64,000 nucleotides of DNA, taken from contig NZ_JADPKT010000055.1 in assembly GCF_023074075.1 (NCBI RefSeq), forward strand, positions 124,001-188,000, read 5' to 3'. The position numbers and the translations under genes were made by a program. Below the pieces are notes generated by a model, which worked only from the letters and a program-made list of their open reading frames with translations, was not told where the DNA came from and did not search any database. The DNA is from Bradyrhizobium sp. 138 (GTDB lineage: Bacteria > Pseudomonadota > Alphaproteobacteria > Rhizobiales > Xanthobacteraceae). Shown in pieces: positions 43,280-51,812 of this stretch. Position 1 is the first letter of the stretch, and each line of letters begins with the position of its first letter.

Positions 43280-44365
43280 CTACTGGACCTTCTCGGTGCG
43301 CGGTGTCTGTTTCGACTGGAGGAAGTAGATGATCTCGGCGACGGGGCGGAAGAATTCAGCCGGAATCACCTGATCGACCTGCACCGCCTCGTACAGTGCG
43401 CGCGCCAGCGCCTTGTTCTCGATGACGGGAATCCGGTTCTTCTCGGCGACCTCGCGGATCTTCAGCGCGATCACGTCCATGCCCTTGGCCACCACGAGCG
43501 GCGCGGGGTTTTCCTCGCGATTGTAACGTAGCGCGATCGCGAAATGCGTCGGGTTGGCGATCACCAGCGTCGCGCGCGCTGCAGAGGCGATCATCCGTTG
43601 CCGCGAGCGATCGCGCGCCAGCGAGCGCAGGCGCGCCTTGATCAGCGGATCGCCCTCGGCCTGCTTGTGCTCGTCCTTGATCTCCTGCTTGGTCATGCGC
43701 AGCTCGCGCCGCCAGTGGAAGCGCGCCCAGGCCAGATCAATCGCCACCAGGACGATGGTCGCGATGCAGATCGCCGAGACGATCCGCATCGCGATGTTGA
43801 GAATCATCTCCGGCAACGCGACCGGATCGGTGTACATCGCCTCGAACGCCTTCGCCTCCGATGCGCGCAGCACGAAGACGACCACGGACGTCACTGCGGC
43901 GAGCTTGAACAGCGACTTGGCGAACTCGACCAGCCCCTGCGTTCCGAAGATCCGGCTCCAGCCGCCGATCGGAGAGATTCGCGACAGGTCCGGCGTGATC
44001 CGCTGCAGCACCAGGCGCGGCGCATTCTGCAGCAGCGAGGCAGCGAGCCCGAATACCGAGAGGATGACGACCAGCGGCACAAGGAAACGCAGCGACTGAA
44101 GGCCGACCACGGTGAGCAGGTTCTGCGCGTCGGCGCCGGTTGCGAGCGGGAAGCCTCCGGGATCGTCCAGCAGGTTCGTCAAGGTCGGCGTCAATTGCTG
44201 CACGCCCTGACCGATCAGGAACGCCTGAATGACCAGCAGCGCGGCCATCGAGGCGAAAATAGAGGCCTCCCGAGAGACCGGGATCTTGCCCTGTTCGAGC
44301 GCATCACGGACTTTCTTCTCGGTCGGCTCTTCTGTCTTGCTCTCCTGATCGGATGATTCTGCCAT
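43280..44365 (-). CDS. flhB: flagellar export switch protein FlhB
   Basis: 361 residues. Four membrane helices in the first ~210 residues; the cytoplasmic domain carries the self-cleaving Asn271-Pro-Thr-His274 in ATLVIANPTHFAIAL. N-terminal KTEEPTEKKVRDALEQGKIP is typical. After cleavage and interaction with FliK it switches export from hook to filament proteins. Confidence 0.97.
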   Translation of the reverse strand: MAESSDQESKTEEPTEKKVRDALEQGKIPVSREASIFASMAALLVIQAFLIGQGVQQLTPTLTNLLDDPGGFPLATGADAQNLLTVVGLQSLRFLVPLVVILSVFGLAASLLQNAPRLVLQRITPDLSRISPIGGWSRIFGTQGLVEFAKSLFKLAAVTSVVVFVLRASEAKAFEAMYTDPVALPEMILNIAMRIVSAICIATIVLVAIDLAWARFHWRRELRMTKQEIKDEHKQAEGDPLIKARLRSLARDRSRQRMIASAARATLVIANPTHFAIALRYNREENPAPLVVAKGMDVIALKIREVAEKNRIPVIENKALARALYEAVQVDQVIPAEFFRPVAEIIYFLQSKQTPRTEKVQ

Positions 44366-44378
44366 GCCCGTTCAGCGG

Positions 44379-45419
44379 TCAGCGGAAGACCAGCTCATCC
44401 TCCTGCTCGGGGTTGAGCTCGATTTCGCCCTTCTCCGCCAGCTCGAGCGCGAGATCGGTGATCACGCGCCGCGCCTCCAGCACGTCGCGCTGGTTTGAAG
44501 GCTCGCCGATGGCGAGCTCGTGCTCGACGACGCGGCGGACGCGCGAGGCGACGGAGGACAGGATCAGCTCGCGGAAATGCTTGTCGGTCCCCTTCAGCGC
44601 GACCACGATGCGATCGGTCGGCACCTGGTCGAAGATCATGGTGCGCGCCTTCGGCGTCAAATTGGTCACGTCGTCGAAGGTGAACAGCAGCTCCTTCAGC
44701 ACCTCGGCCGACTTCGGCCGCTTCTCCGACAGGCTCTTGAGCATGTCCTCGATGTGGCCGCGCTCCATCTTGTTGATGATATCGGCGACGCGCGCATAGG
44801 TGTCGGCGCCGAGATTGCGGGCGAAATTGAGCGTCAGGTCTTCGTGCAGCGTTTTCTCGAGCACCTTCATCGCGTCGTCGACGATCGGCTTGAGGCTGAG
44901 CACGCGCCGCATCAATTCGTTGCGCAGGCTCGAGGGCAGCTGACTCATCACCTTGGCGGCACAGGACGGCTTGACCTTGGACAGGATCAGCGCCGCGGTC
45001 TGCGGATGCTCCTTGGAGAGGTAGGTCGCCAGCGAATTTTCCGACACCGACGAGACGCGATCCCACACCGACCGGCTCGAATTGCCGAGCAGATCCGACA
45101 TGATCGCCGACACCTGGTCGGCGGGAAGCACGTCGCCGAGCACGGCTTCGAGGCCACCGAGAGTCCCCAGGATGTTCGCGCCCATCGAGAATTGCTGGGC
45201 GAACTCCTCGACGATGGATTCGAGCTCCTGCGCCGTGATCGGCCGCAACTCGGCCGCGGCCTTGGTGACGATGCGAATGTCCTGCGGCTCGAATTGCGCG
45301 AGCACGCTCGCGGCCGCCTGCCGGCCCATCGCCAGGAGGAGCGCCGCGACCTTTTCCGTTCCGCCCAGCGCGGCAACGCCTCGCTGCTTGATGGGAGCGA
45401 TGCCGACCTGTGCCGCCAT
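44379..45419 (-). CDS. fliG: flagellar motor switch protein FliG
   Basis: 346 residues with the three FliG domains: N-terminal MS-ring-binding (KVAALLLAMGRQAAASVLAQ), middle with the EHPQ motif (YLSKEHPQTAALIL), and C-terminal torque domain with charged residues (FDDVTNLTPKARTMIFDQVP, DELAIGEPSNQRDV-like region). It is the rotor part that faces MotA. Two nt after fliN. Confidence 0.97.
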   Translation of the reverse strand: MAAQVGIAPIKQRGVAALGGTEKVAALLLAMGRQAAASVLAQFEPQDIRIVTKAAAELRPITAQELESIVEEFAQQFSMGANILGTLGGLEAVLGDVLPADQVSAIMSDLLGNSSRSVWDRVSSVSENSLATYLSKEHPQTAALILSKVKPSCAAKVMSQLPSSLRNELMRRVLSLKPIVDDAMKVLEKTLHEDLTLNFARNLGADTYARVADIINKMERGHIEDMLKSLSEKRPKSAEVLKELLFTFDDVTNLTPKARTMIFDQVPTDRIVVALKGTDKHFRELILSSVASRVRRVVEHELAIGEPSNQRDVLEARRVITDLALELAEKGEIELNPEQEDELVFR

Positions 45420-45421
45420 GG

Positions 45422-45811
45422 TCAGCTATCGCCCTGCCCCAGCGGTCCGACGATCTCCGTGAGCGAGACGCCGAAGCGGGAATTGTCCTCTTCGACGACG
45501 ACCACTTCACCGCGGGCGACGATGCGGCCGTTGACGACGACGTCGACGGGTTCGCCGACCCGGTGGTCGAGCGGAACCACCGCGCCCCGGCCGAGCTTCA
45601 TCAGGTTCGCCACCGGAATGGTGGCCGATCCCAGCACCACCTGCATGGTAACGGGAATGCGCAGGATGGCATCGACATTGGCGAACTTGCCGCTCTCCTC
45701 CGCGGTGCGCGCGGCAATCTCCGCCAGCCGCTCCAGCGGGGAGGCGTCGGTGTGGCCCTCGTCGGAAGCCGGGGCTCGCGCGGCAGATTCATAGTCGAAG
45801 GATTGCGCCAT
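45422..45811 (-). CDS. fliN: flagellar motor switch protein FliN
   Basis: 129 residues. Disordered N-terminus (~1-40) and a SpoA-type C-terminal domain: ILRIPVTMQVVLGSATIPVA, LMKLGRGAVVPLDHRVGEPV, VNGRIVARGEVVVVEEDNSR. It forms the base of the C-ring with FliM. Followed by fliG, preceded by the small membrane protein gene. Confidence 0.95.
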   Translation of the reverse strand: MAQSFDYESAARAPASDEGHTDASPLERLAEIAARTAEESGKFANVDAILRIPVTMQVVLGSATIPVANLMKLGRGAVVPLDHRVGEPVDVVVNGRIVARGEVVVVEEDNSRFGVSLTEIVGPLGQGDS

Positions 45812-45887
45812 CTGGTATCGCCTCTTGGTATTTCCGCTCCCGGAGCGCCGTGACGTTCCGATCGTATTGGTTCCGCCGGTTTCGGCT

Positions 45888-46202
45888 TCAGTGCTTGTTC
45901 ACCTCAGTGCCGCCCGCGGCTGCGGCCGGCGCGAGCCGGCTACGAGCATCGAGCGCCGCGATCGTCTCATGGGCCTGATCGATCTTGGTGCTCAGCAAAT
46001 TGGCGAGCCGTCCGAGATTGGCGGTGGAGTCATGCGCCGCGGTGATGACCGTGTCGAAGGCGCCCGCCGTCTCCTGGACGATGGTCGAGAATTCGCCCTG
46101 GTAGCTGCGCAGCCGCGCCAGCTCGCGGTGCATCCGGGTCACCCGCATGCTGGTGAAGGCGAGCGCGATCAGCAGCACGGCATCAACGAGATAGGATATC
46201 AT
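45888..46202 (-). CDS. small membrane protein between fliM and fliN, function unknown
   Basis: 104 residues. A single N-terminal membrane helix (MISYLVDAVLLIALAFTSMR), then a soluble helical stretch (MHRELARLRSYQGEFSTIVQ, NLGRLANLLSTKIDQAHETI). The ATG at 46202 lies 20 nt inside the end of fliM, so it is translationally coupled to a switch protein. I recognise no family name. A role at the motor or C-ring is a guess from context only. Confidence 0.75.
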   Translation of the reverse strand: MISYLVDAVLLIALAFTSMRVTRMHRELARLRSYQGEFSTIVQETAGAFDTVITAAHDSTANLGRLANLLSTKIDQAHETIAALDARSRLAPAAAAGGTEVNKH

Positions 46203-47127
46203 CGACGAACTCCCGTTTCTGATCGACGGGATCAGCCACCTGCATGGCGTAATAGCCATCAAGCTGGCCGATCTGACACCAGAACAGCACCTGATTGTTG
46301 CTCTCGAGGCGTGCCAGCGTGCGTGGCGTGGCCTCCAGCTCCAGCACCTGCCCCACCTTGAACTTCACGACGTCCTCGAGCGAAATCATCTTCTCGTCGA
46401 GCACCGCGCTCAGCGTCACTTCGGTGCGGTGAACCTCGCTCTCCATCTGCTCGCGCCAGCGCGGATCGGTCGCGCGGCCGTCGCTGACGACGACGGTCGC
46501 GAGCTTCTGCCTGAGCGGGTTGAGCGCGGAGTGCGGAATGATCAGGAACATCTGGCCGCCGCGGTAGAGCGCCTGCACCATCATGTTCGCGCAGATCGAC
46601 ATGTTGCTGGCGCGCCCGATCGCCAGCGACGCCATCGCCGTCTCGACCCGCTCCACGCGGAAGGTGACGTTGGACGTGCCGGCGAAGGCGCCCTGCAGCG
46701 CCTTGGCGAACCGCTCGAATAGCGCCTGGACCAGGCGGATCTCGATGTTCGAGAACGTGCGTTCGACGTCGAGCGGCGGTTCTGCGCCGTCGGACCCGAA
46801 CATCGCCTCGACCATCGTGAACACGAAGTCGCGGTCCAGCATGATGATGACGCGCGAGTCCCACTGCTCGGCATAGAGCACTGCAGCGACTGCGTTGCCC
46901 TCGTAGTCCTTGATGATGTCGCCGAGAGGATCGTTGGTGATGCCGTTGACCGAGAAATAGCACGGCGTTCCGGCCATCGGCTGCAGGCTGTCGGTGCAGG
47001 ATGCCGCCATGCGATCGAAGATCACATTGAGCATCGGCATGCGTTCGATCGATATGCCGGCAGCGTCCAGCAGGTAGTTCGGGAGCTGCTTCTTCTGATC
47101 GACGCCGACGTCGTCTTGCATCATCAT
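46183..47127 (-). CDS. fliM: flagellar motor switch protein FliM
   Basis: 314 residues. Middle CheC-like domain (MLNVIFDRMAASCTDSLQPM, then DPLGDIIKDYEGNAVAAVLY) and C-terminal SpoA domain (FKVGQVLELEATPRTLARLE). The N-terminus before the core is only ~26 residues and shows no EIDxLL-type CheY-binding motif. ATGA overlap with motA. Confidence 0.93.
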   Translation of the reverse strand: MMMQDDVGVDQKKQLPNYLLDAAGISIERMPMLNVIFDRMAASCTDSLQPMAGTPCYFSVNGITNDPLGDIIKDYEGNAVAAVLYAEQWDSRVIIMLDRDFVFTMVEAMFGSDGAEPPLDVERTFSNIEIRLVQALFERFAKALQGAFAGTSNVTFRVERVETAMASLAIGRASNMSICANMMVQALYRGGQMFLIIPHSALNPLRQKLATVVVSDGRATDPRWREQMESEVHRTEVTLSAVLDEKMISLEDVVKFKVGQVLELEATPRTLARLESNNQVLFWCQIGQLDGYYAMQVADPVDQKREFVDDILSR

Positions 47128-48020
47128 GCGCGGGCAGCCTTGGGTTCCGGCTCGGTGACGACGGCCTTGGGACCGGCGATCGTCTCGTTCTCGACGACGT
47201 CGATCGACGGTCGCTCGCTGCTAGCGATCATCTTGCGGCCGTGCTCGACGGCGATCTGCGGCATGGCGCCGTTCATGAACGCCAGCAGCGTCTGCTTGAC
47301 GATGATGTAGGGCCGGCACTTCTTCTCGCGCGTCATCTTGATCTTGATCGCGAAGGGCGAAAGCACGCCGTAGGACAGGAAGATGCCGGCGAAGGTGCCG
47401 ACCAGGGCCGCGCCGATGAAGCCGCCCAGCAGCTTCGGGGATTGGTCGAGCGCGCCCATCGCCTTGATGACGCCGAGCACGGCGGCGACGATGCCCAGCG
47501 CCGGCAGCGCCTCGGACACCGTCACCAGCGCATGATAGGGCGCCAGCTTGCCCTTCACGATGGTGTGGATCTCCTCGTCCATCAGCGCTTCGATCTCGTG
47601 CGTGCGCGCGTTGCCCATGATGATGAGGCGGACATAGTCGCAGATGAACTGGAGCAGCGAGGGATCCCCGAGCACGCTCGGAAACGCCTTGAAGATCTCG
47701 GAGGACGCGGGATCGTCGATATGCGCTTCCACCTCGTTGCGGCCCTTGCCGCGTAGCTCGCGCATCAGGGCGTGAAGTGCCCCGAGCAGATCAAGGTAGT
47801 AGCGCTGGCCGGGCACCGCGCCGGTGATGGCCTGCATGCAGGCCACCCCGGTATCCACGACCGTCTTCCACGGATTGGCCACGATGAAGGTGCCAACCGC
47901 GGTCCCCATGATGATCACGAACTCCCACGGCTGCATCAGCACGCCGAGGTGCCCGCCCATGGCGGCAAATCCACCGAGCAGCGCCGCTACCGTGATGAAA
48001 ACCCCCACGAAACTGCCCAA
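47124..48020 (-). CDS. motA: flagellar stator protein MotA
   Basis: About 298 residues, four membrane helices. N-terminal GVFITVAALLGGFAAMGGHL and LMQPWEFVIIMGTAVGTFIV, then a cytoplasmic loop, then LPALGIVAAVLGVIKAMGAL and GTFAGIFLSYGVLSPFAIKI, with the conserved Pro residues of the proton path. No ATG fits: the frame opens upstream, but TTG 48020 has GGAG 7 nt before it and gives a MotA-like terminus; GTG 48008 is the alternative. Heads the 16-gene motA-fliP unit. Confidence 0.92.
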   Translation of the reverse strand: MGSFVGVFITVAALLGGFAAMGGHLGVLMQPWEFVIIMGTAVGTFIVANPWKTVVDTGVACMQAITGAVPGQRYYLDLLGALHALMRELRGKGRNEVEAHIDDPASSEIFKAFPSVLGDPSLLQFICDYVRLIIMGNARTHEIEALMDEEIHTIVKGKLAPYHALVTVSEALPALGIVAAVLGVIKAMGALDQSPKLLGGFIGAALVGTFAGIFLSYGVLSPFAIKIKMTREKKCRPYIIVKQTLLAFMNGAMPQIAVEHGRKMIASSERPSIDVVENETIAGPKAVVTEPEPKAARA

Positions 48021-48068
48021 CGCGCCGCTCCATCGCCGATCCCATCGGGAATATCTAGTCGCCGAGCC

Positions 48069-48080
48069 TTGCGCGAGGCT
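48069..48080 (-). promoter_or_regulatory. shared lateral-flagellar promoter motif, motA operon
   Basis: TTGCGCGAGGCT on the plus strand (coding AGCCTCGCGCAA), 48 nt before the motA TTG start. It is the left arm of a 15-bp inverted repeat (48069-48083 with 48094-48108, one mismatch); the right arm is the copy for the divergent operon. Confidence 0.65.
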
Positions 48081-48096
48081 GGCTTCCCGCATCGCC

Positions 48097-48108
48097 AGCC
48101 CCGCGCAA
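48097..48108 (+). promoter_or_regulatory. shared lateral-flagellar promoter motif, DUF1217-flgF-fliI operon
   Basis: AGCCCCGCGCAA on the coding (plus) strand, 55 nt before the ATG at 48164. Identical over 12 bp to the flgE copy. Its mirror arrangement with 48069 would place one activator dimer, or two polymerases, back to back in a 143-bp divergent gap. Confidence 0.65.
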
Positions 48109-48163
48109 GCAATCGGCGGCAGCTTGGGACGGCGTCGCAACAGCGGCCAGAGGGGCGCGTGTC

Positions 48164-48949
48164 ATGCTATCCACCATCGCGGACTACACCAGACTGACCA
48201 AGGACATGGGCAAGTCGCTGACGCAGGTCGCGACACAGCCGGATGTCAGCCGCGAGACCGATTACTTCCTGAGCCATATCGGCAACGTCAAGACGATCGA
48301 CGACTTCCTGAAGGACTATCGCCTCTACTCCTACGCGATGAAGGCCTTTGGCCTCAGCGACATGACCTATGCCAAGGCGTTCATGCGCAAGGTCTTGACC
48401 GAGGGTGTCGCCAACAAGAACAGCTTCGCCAACAAGCTGACCGACACCCGCTACCGCGAATTCGCCACCGCCTTCAATTTCGCCGCCCTCGGCAGCAACG
48501 CGACCAAGACCGCTCAGGCCACGACGGGCACGGCGACCCATTACGTCACGCAGACGATGGAGCAGAAGGCCGGCGACCAGAACGAGGGCCTGCGGCTGGC
48601 GCTCTATTTCACCCGCAAGGCCTCCACGGTCACGACCGCCTACCAGGTCCTCGCCGACAAGGCGCTGACGCAGGTGGTTCAGACCGCGCTCGGCCTGCCC
48701 TCGACCATCAGCGCGGCCAACATCGACGCCCAGGCCAAGATGATCACCGACAGGATCAACCTCACCGATTTCAAGGACCCGGCCAAGGTCACCAAATTCG
48801 TGCAGCGCTTTGCGGCGATGTGGGACGCGACCCAGGCCCAGAACAACAGCTCGACCAATCCCGCGCTGGTCCTGATCGGCGGCGCATCCTCGGCCAGCAT
48901 GGATACCAACATGCTCACGACCCTTCAGAACATCAGGTTCAACAGGTAA
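48164..48949 (+). CDS. DUF1217 flagellar protein
   Basis: 261 residues. N-terminal YTRLTKDMGKSLTQVATQPD and a repeated unit SYAMKAFGLSDMTYAKAFMR, KVLTEGVANKNSFANKLTDT, YREFATAFNFAALG typical of DUF1217, a family found in alphaproteobacterial flagellar loci. Exact role unknown; a secreted or axial accessory protein is possible since flgF follows 3 nt later. First gene of the only plus-strand structural operon. Confidence 0.88.
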   Translation: MLSTIADYTRLTKDMGKSLTQVATQPDVSRETDYFLSHIGNVKTIDDFLKDYRLYSYAMKAFGLSDMTYAKAFMRKVLTEGVANKNSFANKLTDTRYREFATAFNFAALGSNATKTAQATTGTATHYVTQTMEQKAGDQNEGLRLALYFTRKASTVTTAYQVLADKALTQVVQTALGLPSTISAANIDAQAKMITDRINLTDFKDPAKVTKFVQRFAAMWDATQAQNNSSTNPALVLIGGASSASMDTNMLTTLQNIRFNR

Positions 48950-48952
48950 CTC

Positions 48953-49681
48953 ATGCAATCGGCTCTCTATGTGGGATTGTCGGCGCAGGTCGCCCTCGAA
49001 AAGCGCCTCCAGACGATCGCCAACAACGTCGCCAACGTCAACACGGCGGCGTTCCGCACCGACGTGGTGAAGTTCGAGACCGTGCTGTCCAAGGCGGGAG
49101 CGAACCCGGTCGCCTTCTCCTCGCCCGGCGACAACATCATCTCGCGCGAGATGGGCAACATCACCGAGAGCGGCAATCCGCTCGACGTCGCCGTGGTCGG
49201 ACAGGGCTGGATCGCCTTCGCCGGCCCGAACGGCACCGTCTACACCCGTGACGGCCGGCTCCAGATCGCCCCCAACGGTGACCTTCAGACCGTGAGCGGA
49301 TTCCCCGTCGTCGATTCCGGCGGCGCGCAGATCACGCTGGACCCGAACGGCGGAGCAATCTCGATTTCGCGCAGCGGCGCGATCACCCAGGACAACAACG
49401 AGATCGGCACCATCGGCCTGTTCAACATTCCCACTGACGCCAATCTCGAGCGCTACGGCAATTCCGGCGTGACGCCGGACCGGCCTGCGACCGCCATCTC
49501 CGATTTCTCCCGCGACGGCTTCAGGCAAGGCTATGTCGAGGGCTCCGGCGCCAACCCGATGATGGAATTGACCAAGCTGATCGCGGCCTCGCGCGCCTTC
49601 GACGGCACCAATTCGATGATCGAGGGCACCGAGAGCTCGCTGCAGAATGCAATCCGCACCCTGGGCGAGCCCGGCAAATAG
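48953..49681 (+). CDS. flgF: proximal rod protein FlgF
   Basis: 242 residues. N-terminal LYVGLSAQVALEKRLQTIAN with NVANVNTAAFRTDVVKFE; C-terminal GANPMMELTKLIAASRAFDG and IEGTESSLQNAIRTLG. Secreted rod subunit joining FlgC/FlgB to FlgG. Starts 3 nt after the DUF1217 stop. Confidence 0.95.
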   Translation: MQSALYVGLSAQVALEKRLQTIANNVANVNTAAFRTDVVKFETVLSKAGANPVAFSSPGDNIISREMGNITESGNPLDVAVVGQGWIAFAGPNGTVYTRDGRLQIAPNGDLQTVSGFPVVDSGGAQITLDPNGGAISISRSGAITQDNNEIGTIGLFNIPTDANLERYGNSGVTPDRPATAISDFSRDGFRQGYVEGSGANPMMELTKLIAASRAFDGTNSMIEGTESSLQNAIRTLGEPGK

Positions 49682-49723
49682 ACCGCGCCGCGCGCGCATC
49701 GACATTGAGGTTGGACTGATACC

Positions 49724-51049
49724 TTGAACGCTCTTCGGCAACTCGAATGGGCGCTGCTGGAGCTTCAGCAGAGCACTCCCCTGGCAAGCGTCAGCGGCGC
49801 GATCTCCGAGATCGCGCCGACGCATTTCCGTGTCTCCGGCCTGTCGCGCTTCGTCAGGCTCGGCGAGCTCATCGGCGTCAATTCGGGCGGCAAGCCCCAG
49901 ATCGGCGAAGTGGTGCGGATCGACAGCGAAGGCATCGTTGCCAAGCCGTTCGACCGGCAATTTGCCGGCGGCCTCGGCTCGGTCGCCTACCGGATGCCGC
50001 CCTTGTCGTTTGCCCCCGATCCGAGCTGGAAGGGCCGCGTCATCAACGCGCTCGGCGCGCCGCTGGATGGACAGGGTCCCCTTACCCCGGGATCCCGGGC
50101 GGTCTCGGCGGAGGCTGAGGCGCCCTCGGCGATGAAGCGCGCACGCGTGCACAAGCCGCTGCGCACCGGCGTGCGCGTCATCGATCTGTTCGCGCCGATC
50201 TGCGCCGGTCAGCGTGTCGGCATCTTTGCCGGCTCCGGCGTCGGCAAATCGACGCTGCTGGCGATGCTCGCCCGCAGCCAGGGTTTCGACACCGTCGTGC
50301 TGGCCCTGGTCGGCGAGCGCGGCCGCGAGGTGCGTGAATTCATCGAGGACGTGCTCGGCAACGATCGTCAGCGCGCCGTCACCATCGTGTCGACCGGAGA
50401 CGAAAGCCCGATGATGCGGCGGCTGGCGCCGAAGACGGCCATGGCGGTCGCCGAATATTTCCGCGACCGCGGCGAATCGGTGCTGCTGATGGTGGATTCG
50501 ATCACCCGTTTCGCCCACGCCGCCCGCGAGGTCGCGCTCGCCGCCGGCGAGCCTGCGGTCGCGCGCGGCTACGCACCGACGGTTTTCACCGACCTGCCGC
50601 GCCTGTTGGAACGCGCCGGCCCCGGCGAGGAAGGCACCGGCACGATCACCGGGATCTTCTCCGTGCTGGTCGACGGCGACGATCACAACGAGCCGATCGC
50701 CGACACCATCCGCAGCACGCTCGACGGGCACATCGTGCTTTCCAGGCACATCGCCGACCAGGCGCGCTATCCGGCCGTCGACGTCCTGGCGTCGGTCTCC
50801 CGTCTCGCCCACAACGTCTGGGACCCCGAGGAGCGCGAATTGGTGAGCAAGCTGCGCGCCATGATCGCCAAATACGAGGACACGCGCGATCTTCGCCTGA
50901 TGGGCGGGTATCAGGCGGGACGTGATTCGGGCCTCGACCAGGCGGTCGACATGGTTCCCAGAATCTACAGCGCGATGCGACAAGATACTTCGGCTCCCCC
51001 GAGCGCCGATCCGTTCCGCGAGCTCCGGGACATGCTCAGGGGCGACTAG
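49724..51049 (+). CDS. fliI: flagellum-specific ATPase FliI
   Basis: 441 residues. Walker A AGSGVGKST at ~169-177, Walker B region SVLLMVDSITRFAHAAREVA at ~255-275, and AGEEGTG-like GPGEEGTGTITGIFSVLVDG. It unfolds and releases export substrates with FliH and FliJ, whose genes are in two other operons. The start is TTG 49724; its SD (GAGG) is rather distant, which may lower expression. Last gene of the plus-strand unit. Confidence 0.96.
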   Translation: MNALRQLEWALLELQQSTPLASVSGAISEIAPTHFRVSGLSRFVRLGELIGVNSGGKPQIGEVVRIDSEGIVAKPFDRQFAGGLGSVAYRMPPLSFAPDPSWKGRVINALGAPLDGQGPLTPGSRAVSAEAEAPSAMKRARVHKPLRTGVRVIDLFAPICAGQRVGIFAGSGVGKSTLLAMLARSQGFDTVVLALVGERGREVREFIEDVLGNDRQRAVTIVSTGDESPMMRRLAPKTAMAVAEYFRDRGESVLLMVDSITRFAHAAREVALAAGEPAVARGYAPTVFTDLPRLLERAGPGEEGTGTITGIFSVLVDGDDHNEPIADTIRSTLDGHIVLSRHIADQARYPAVDVLASVSRLAHNVWDPEERELVSKLRAMIAKYEDTRDLRLMGGYQAGRDSGLDQAVDMVPRIYSAMRQDTSAPPSADPFRELRDMLRGD

Positions 51050-51812
51050 CAGGTCGAGGGACCTCACCGGCGCGCGACGCCATCGTGCATCGCCCCTCGT
51101 TATCGACAGACGATTGCGCATGCGCGCCACGCTTCCAGCGCATGCACGCGCATGTCCGCCAATGATTTCCATCGTCCGCACCTCCACCGTTCGGGTGACA
51201 GGAGAGGACGGCGGCGATGGAAGGGGCGATTCGGGGTCTGCAGCCGAGACAACTGCCGCGTGCAATTCCTGTGAGTTCCCTTGGTCGTTCCCCGACGGAT
51301 CGTACAAGTTGTGGATGACTTGGCGATATACACCGTCGTCATGCACAAGCTTCGACCAACTTGCATCAACGACAGACAATGACGCGCCCTGCAATCAAAC
51401 CGTCGCATAGTTGCGTGCATGCTGCTCGCCGCGAAACGTATGGCGTTCAACGCTTTCACCATCATGTGTTCTGACGAGCGAGATTGTCTTGAACGTTACA
51501 TTCGACTGCGACGACATCCAGTCGCCGCGAGTGTCTTGACTTGATTTTGTTGAGAAGCTCAGTCATCGTTTTGGTTGAATACAAGAAACGTCCGCTCGTG
51601 ACTTGAACTTTAGGGGCCTCGGTTGAACTACTCCGATCCATCGTCTGCTCGCTGCGGCGGCTCGGGCTCCCGTGCGACGACGACGCTAGAGCTGGACACG
51701 ATCTGCTCATCGGACACCTTCAGCCGCCCGGCGTCTCTCGACGGATTCGTGAGCCATGGCGCATCGCGGCTTCGGGACGCCGCAGACGAAGTTCCGGGGA
51801 CGAGGTAGATCC
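51050..51812. other. 763-bp gene-free region before the second MarR gene
   Basis: No reading frame here has a good start or recognisable product. From about 51330 to 51620 the base composition falls well below the local GC level, like the region upstream of lafR. A short stem AGGTC/GACCT lies just after the fliI stop (51051-51066) and might end that transcript. Confidence 0.55.

Noticed and set aside
51462..51710. 82-codon minus-strand frame in the gap before the second MarR gene
   Set aside because: No SD, no conserved pattern, and it crosses an AT-rich non-coding stretch.
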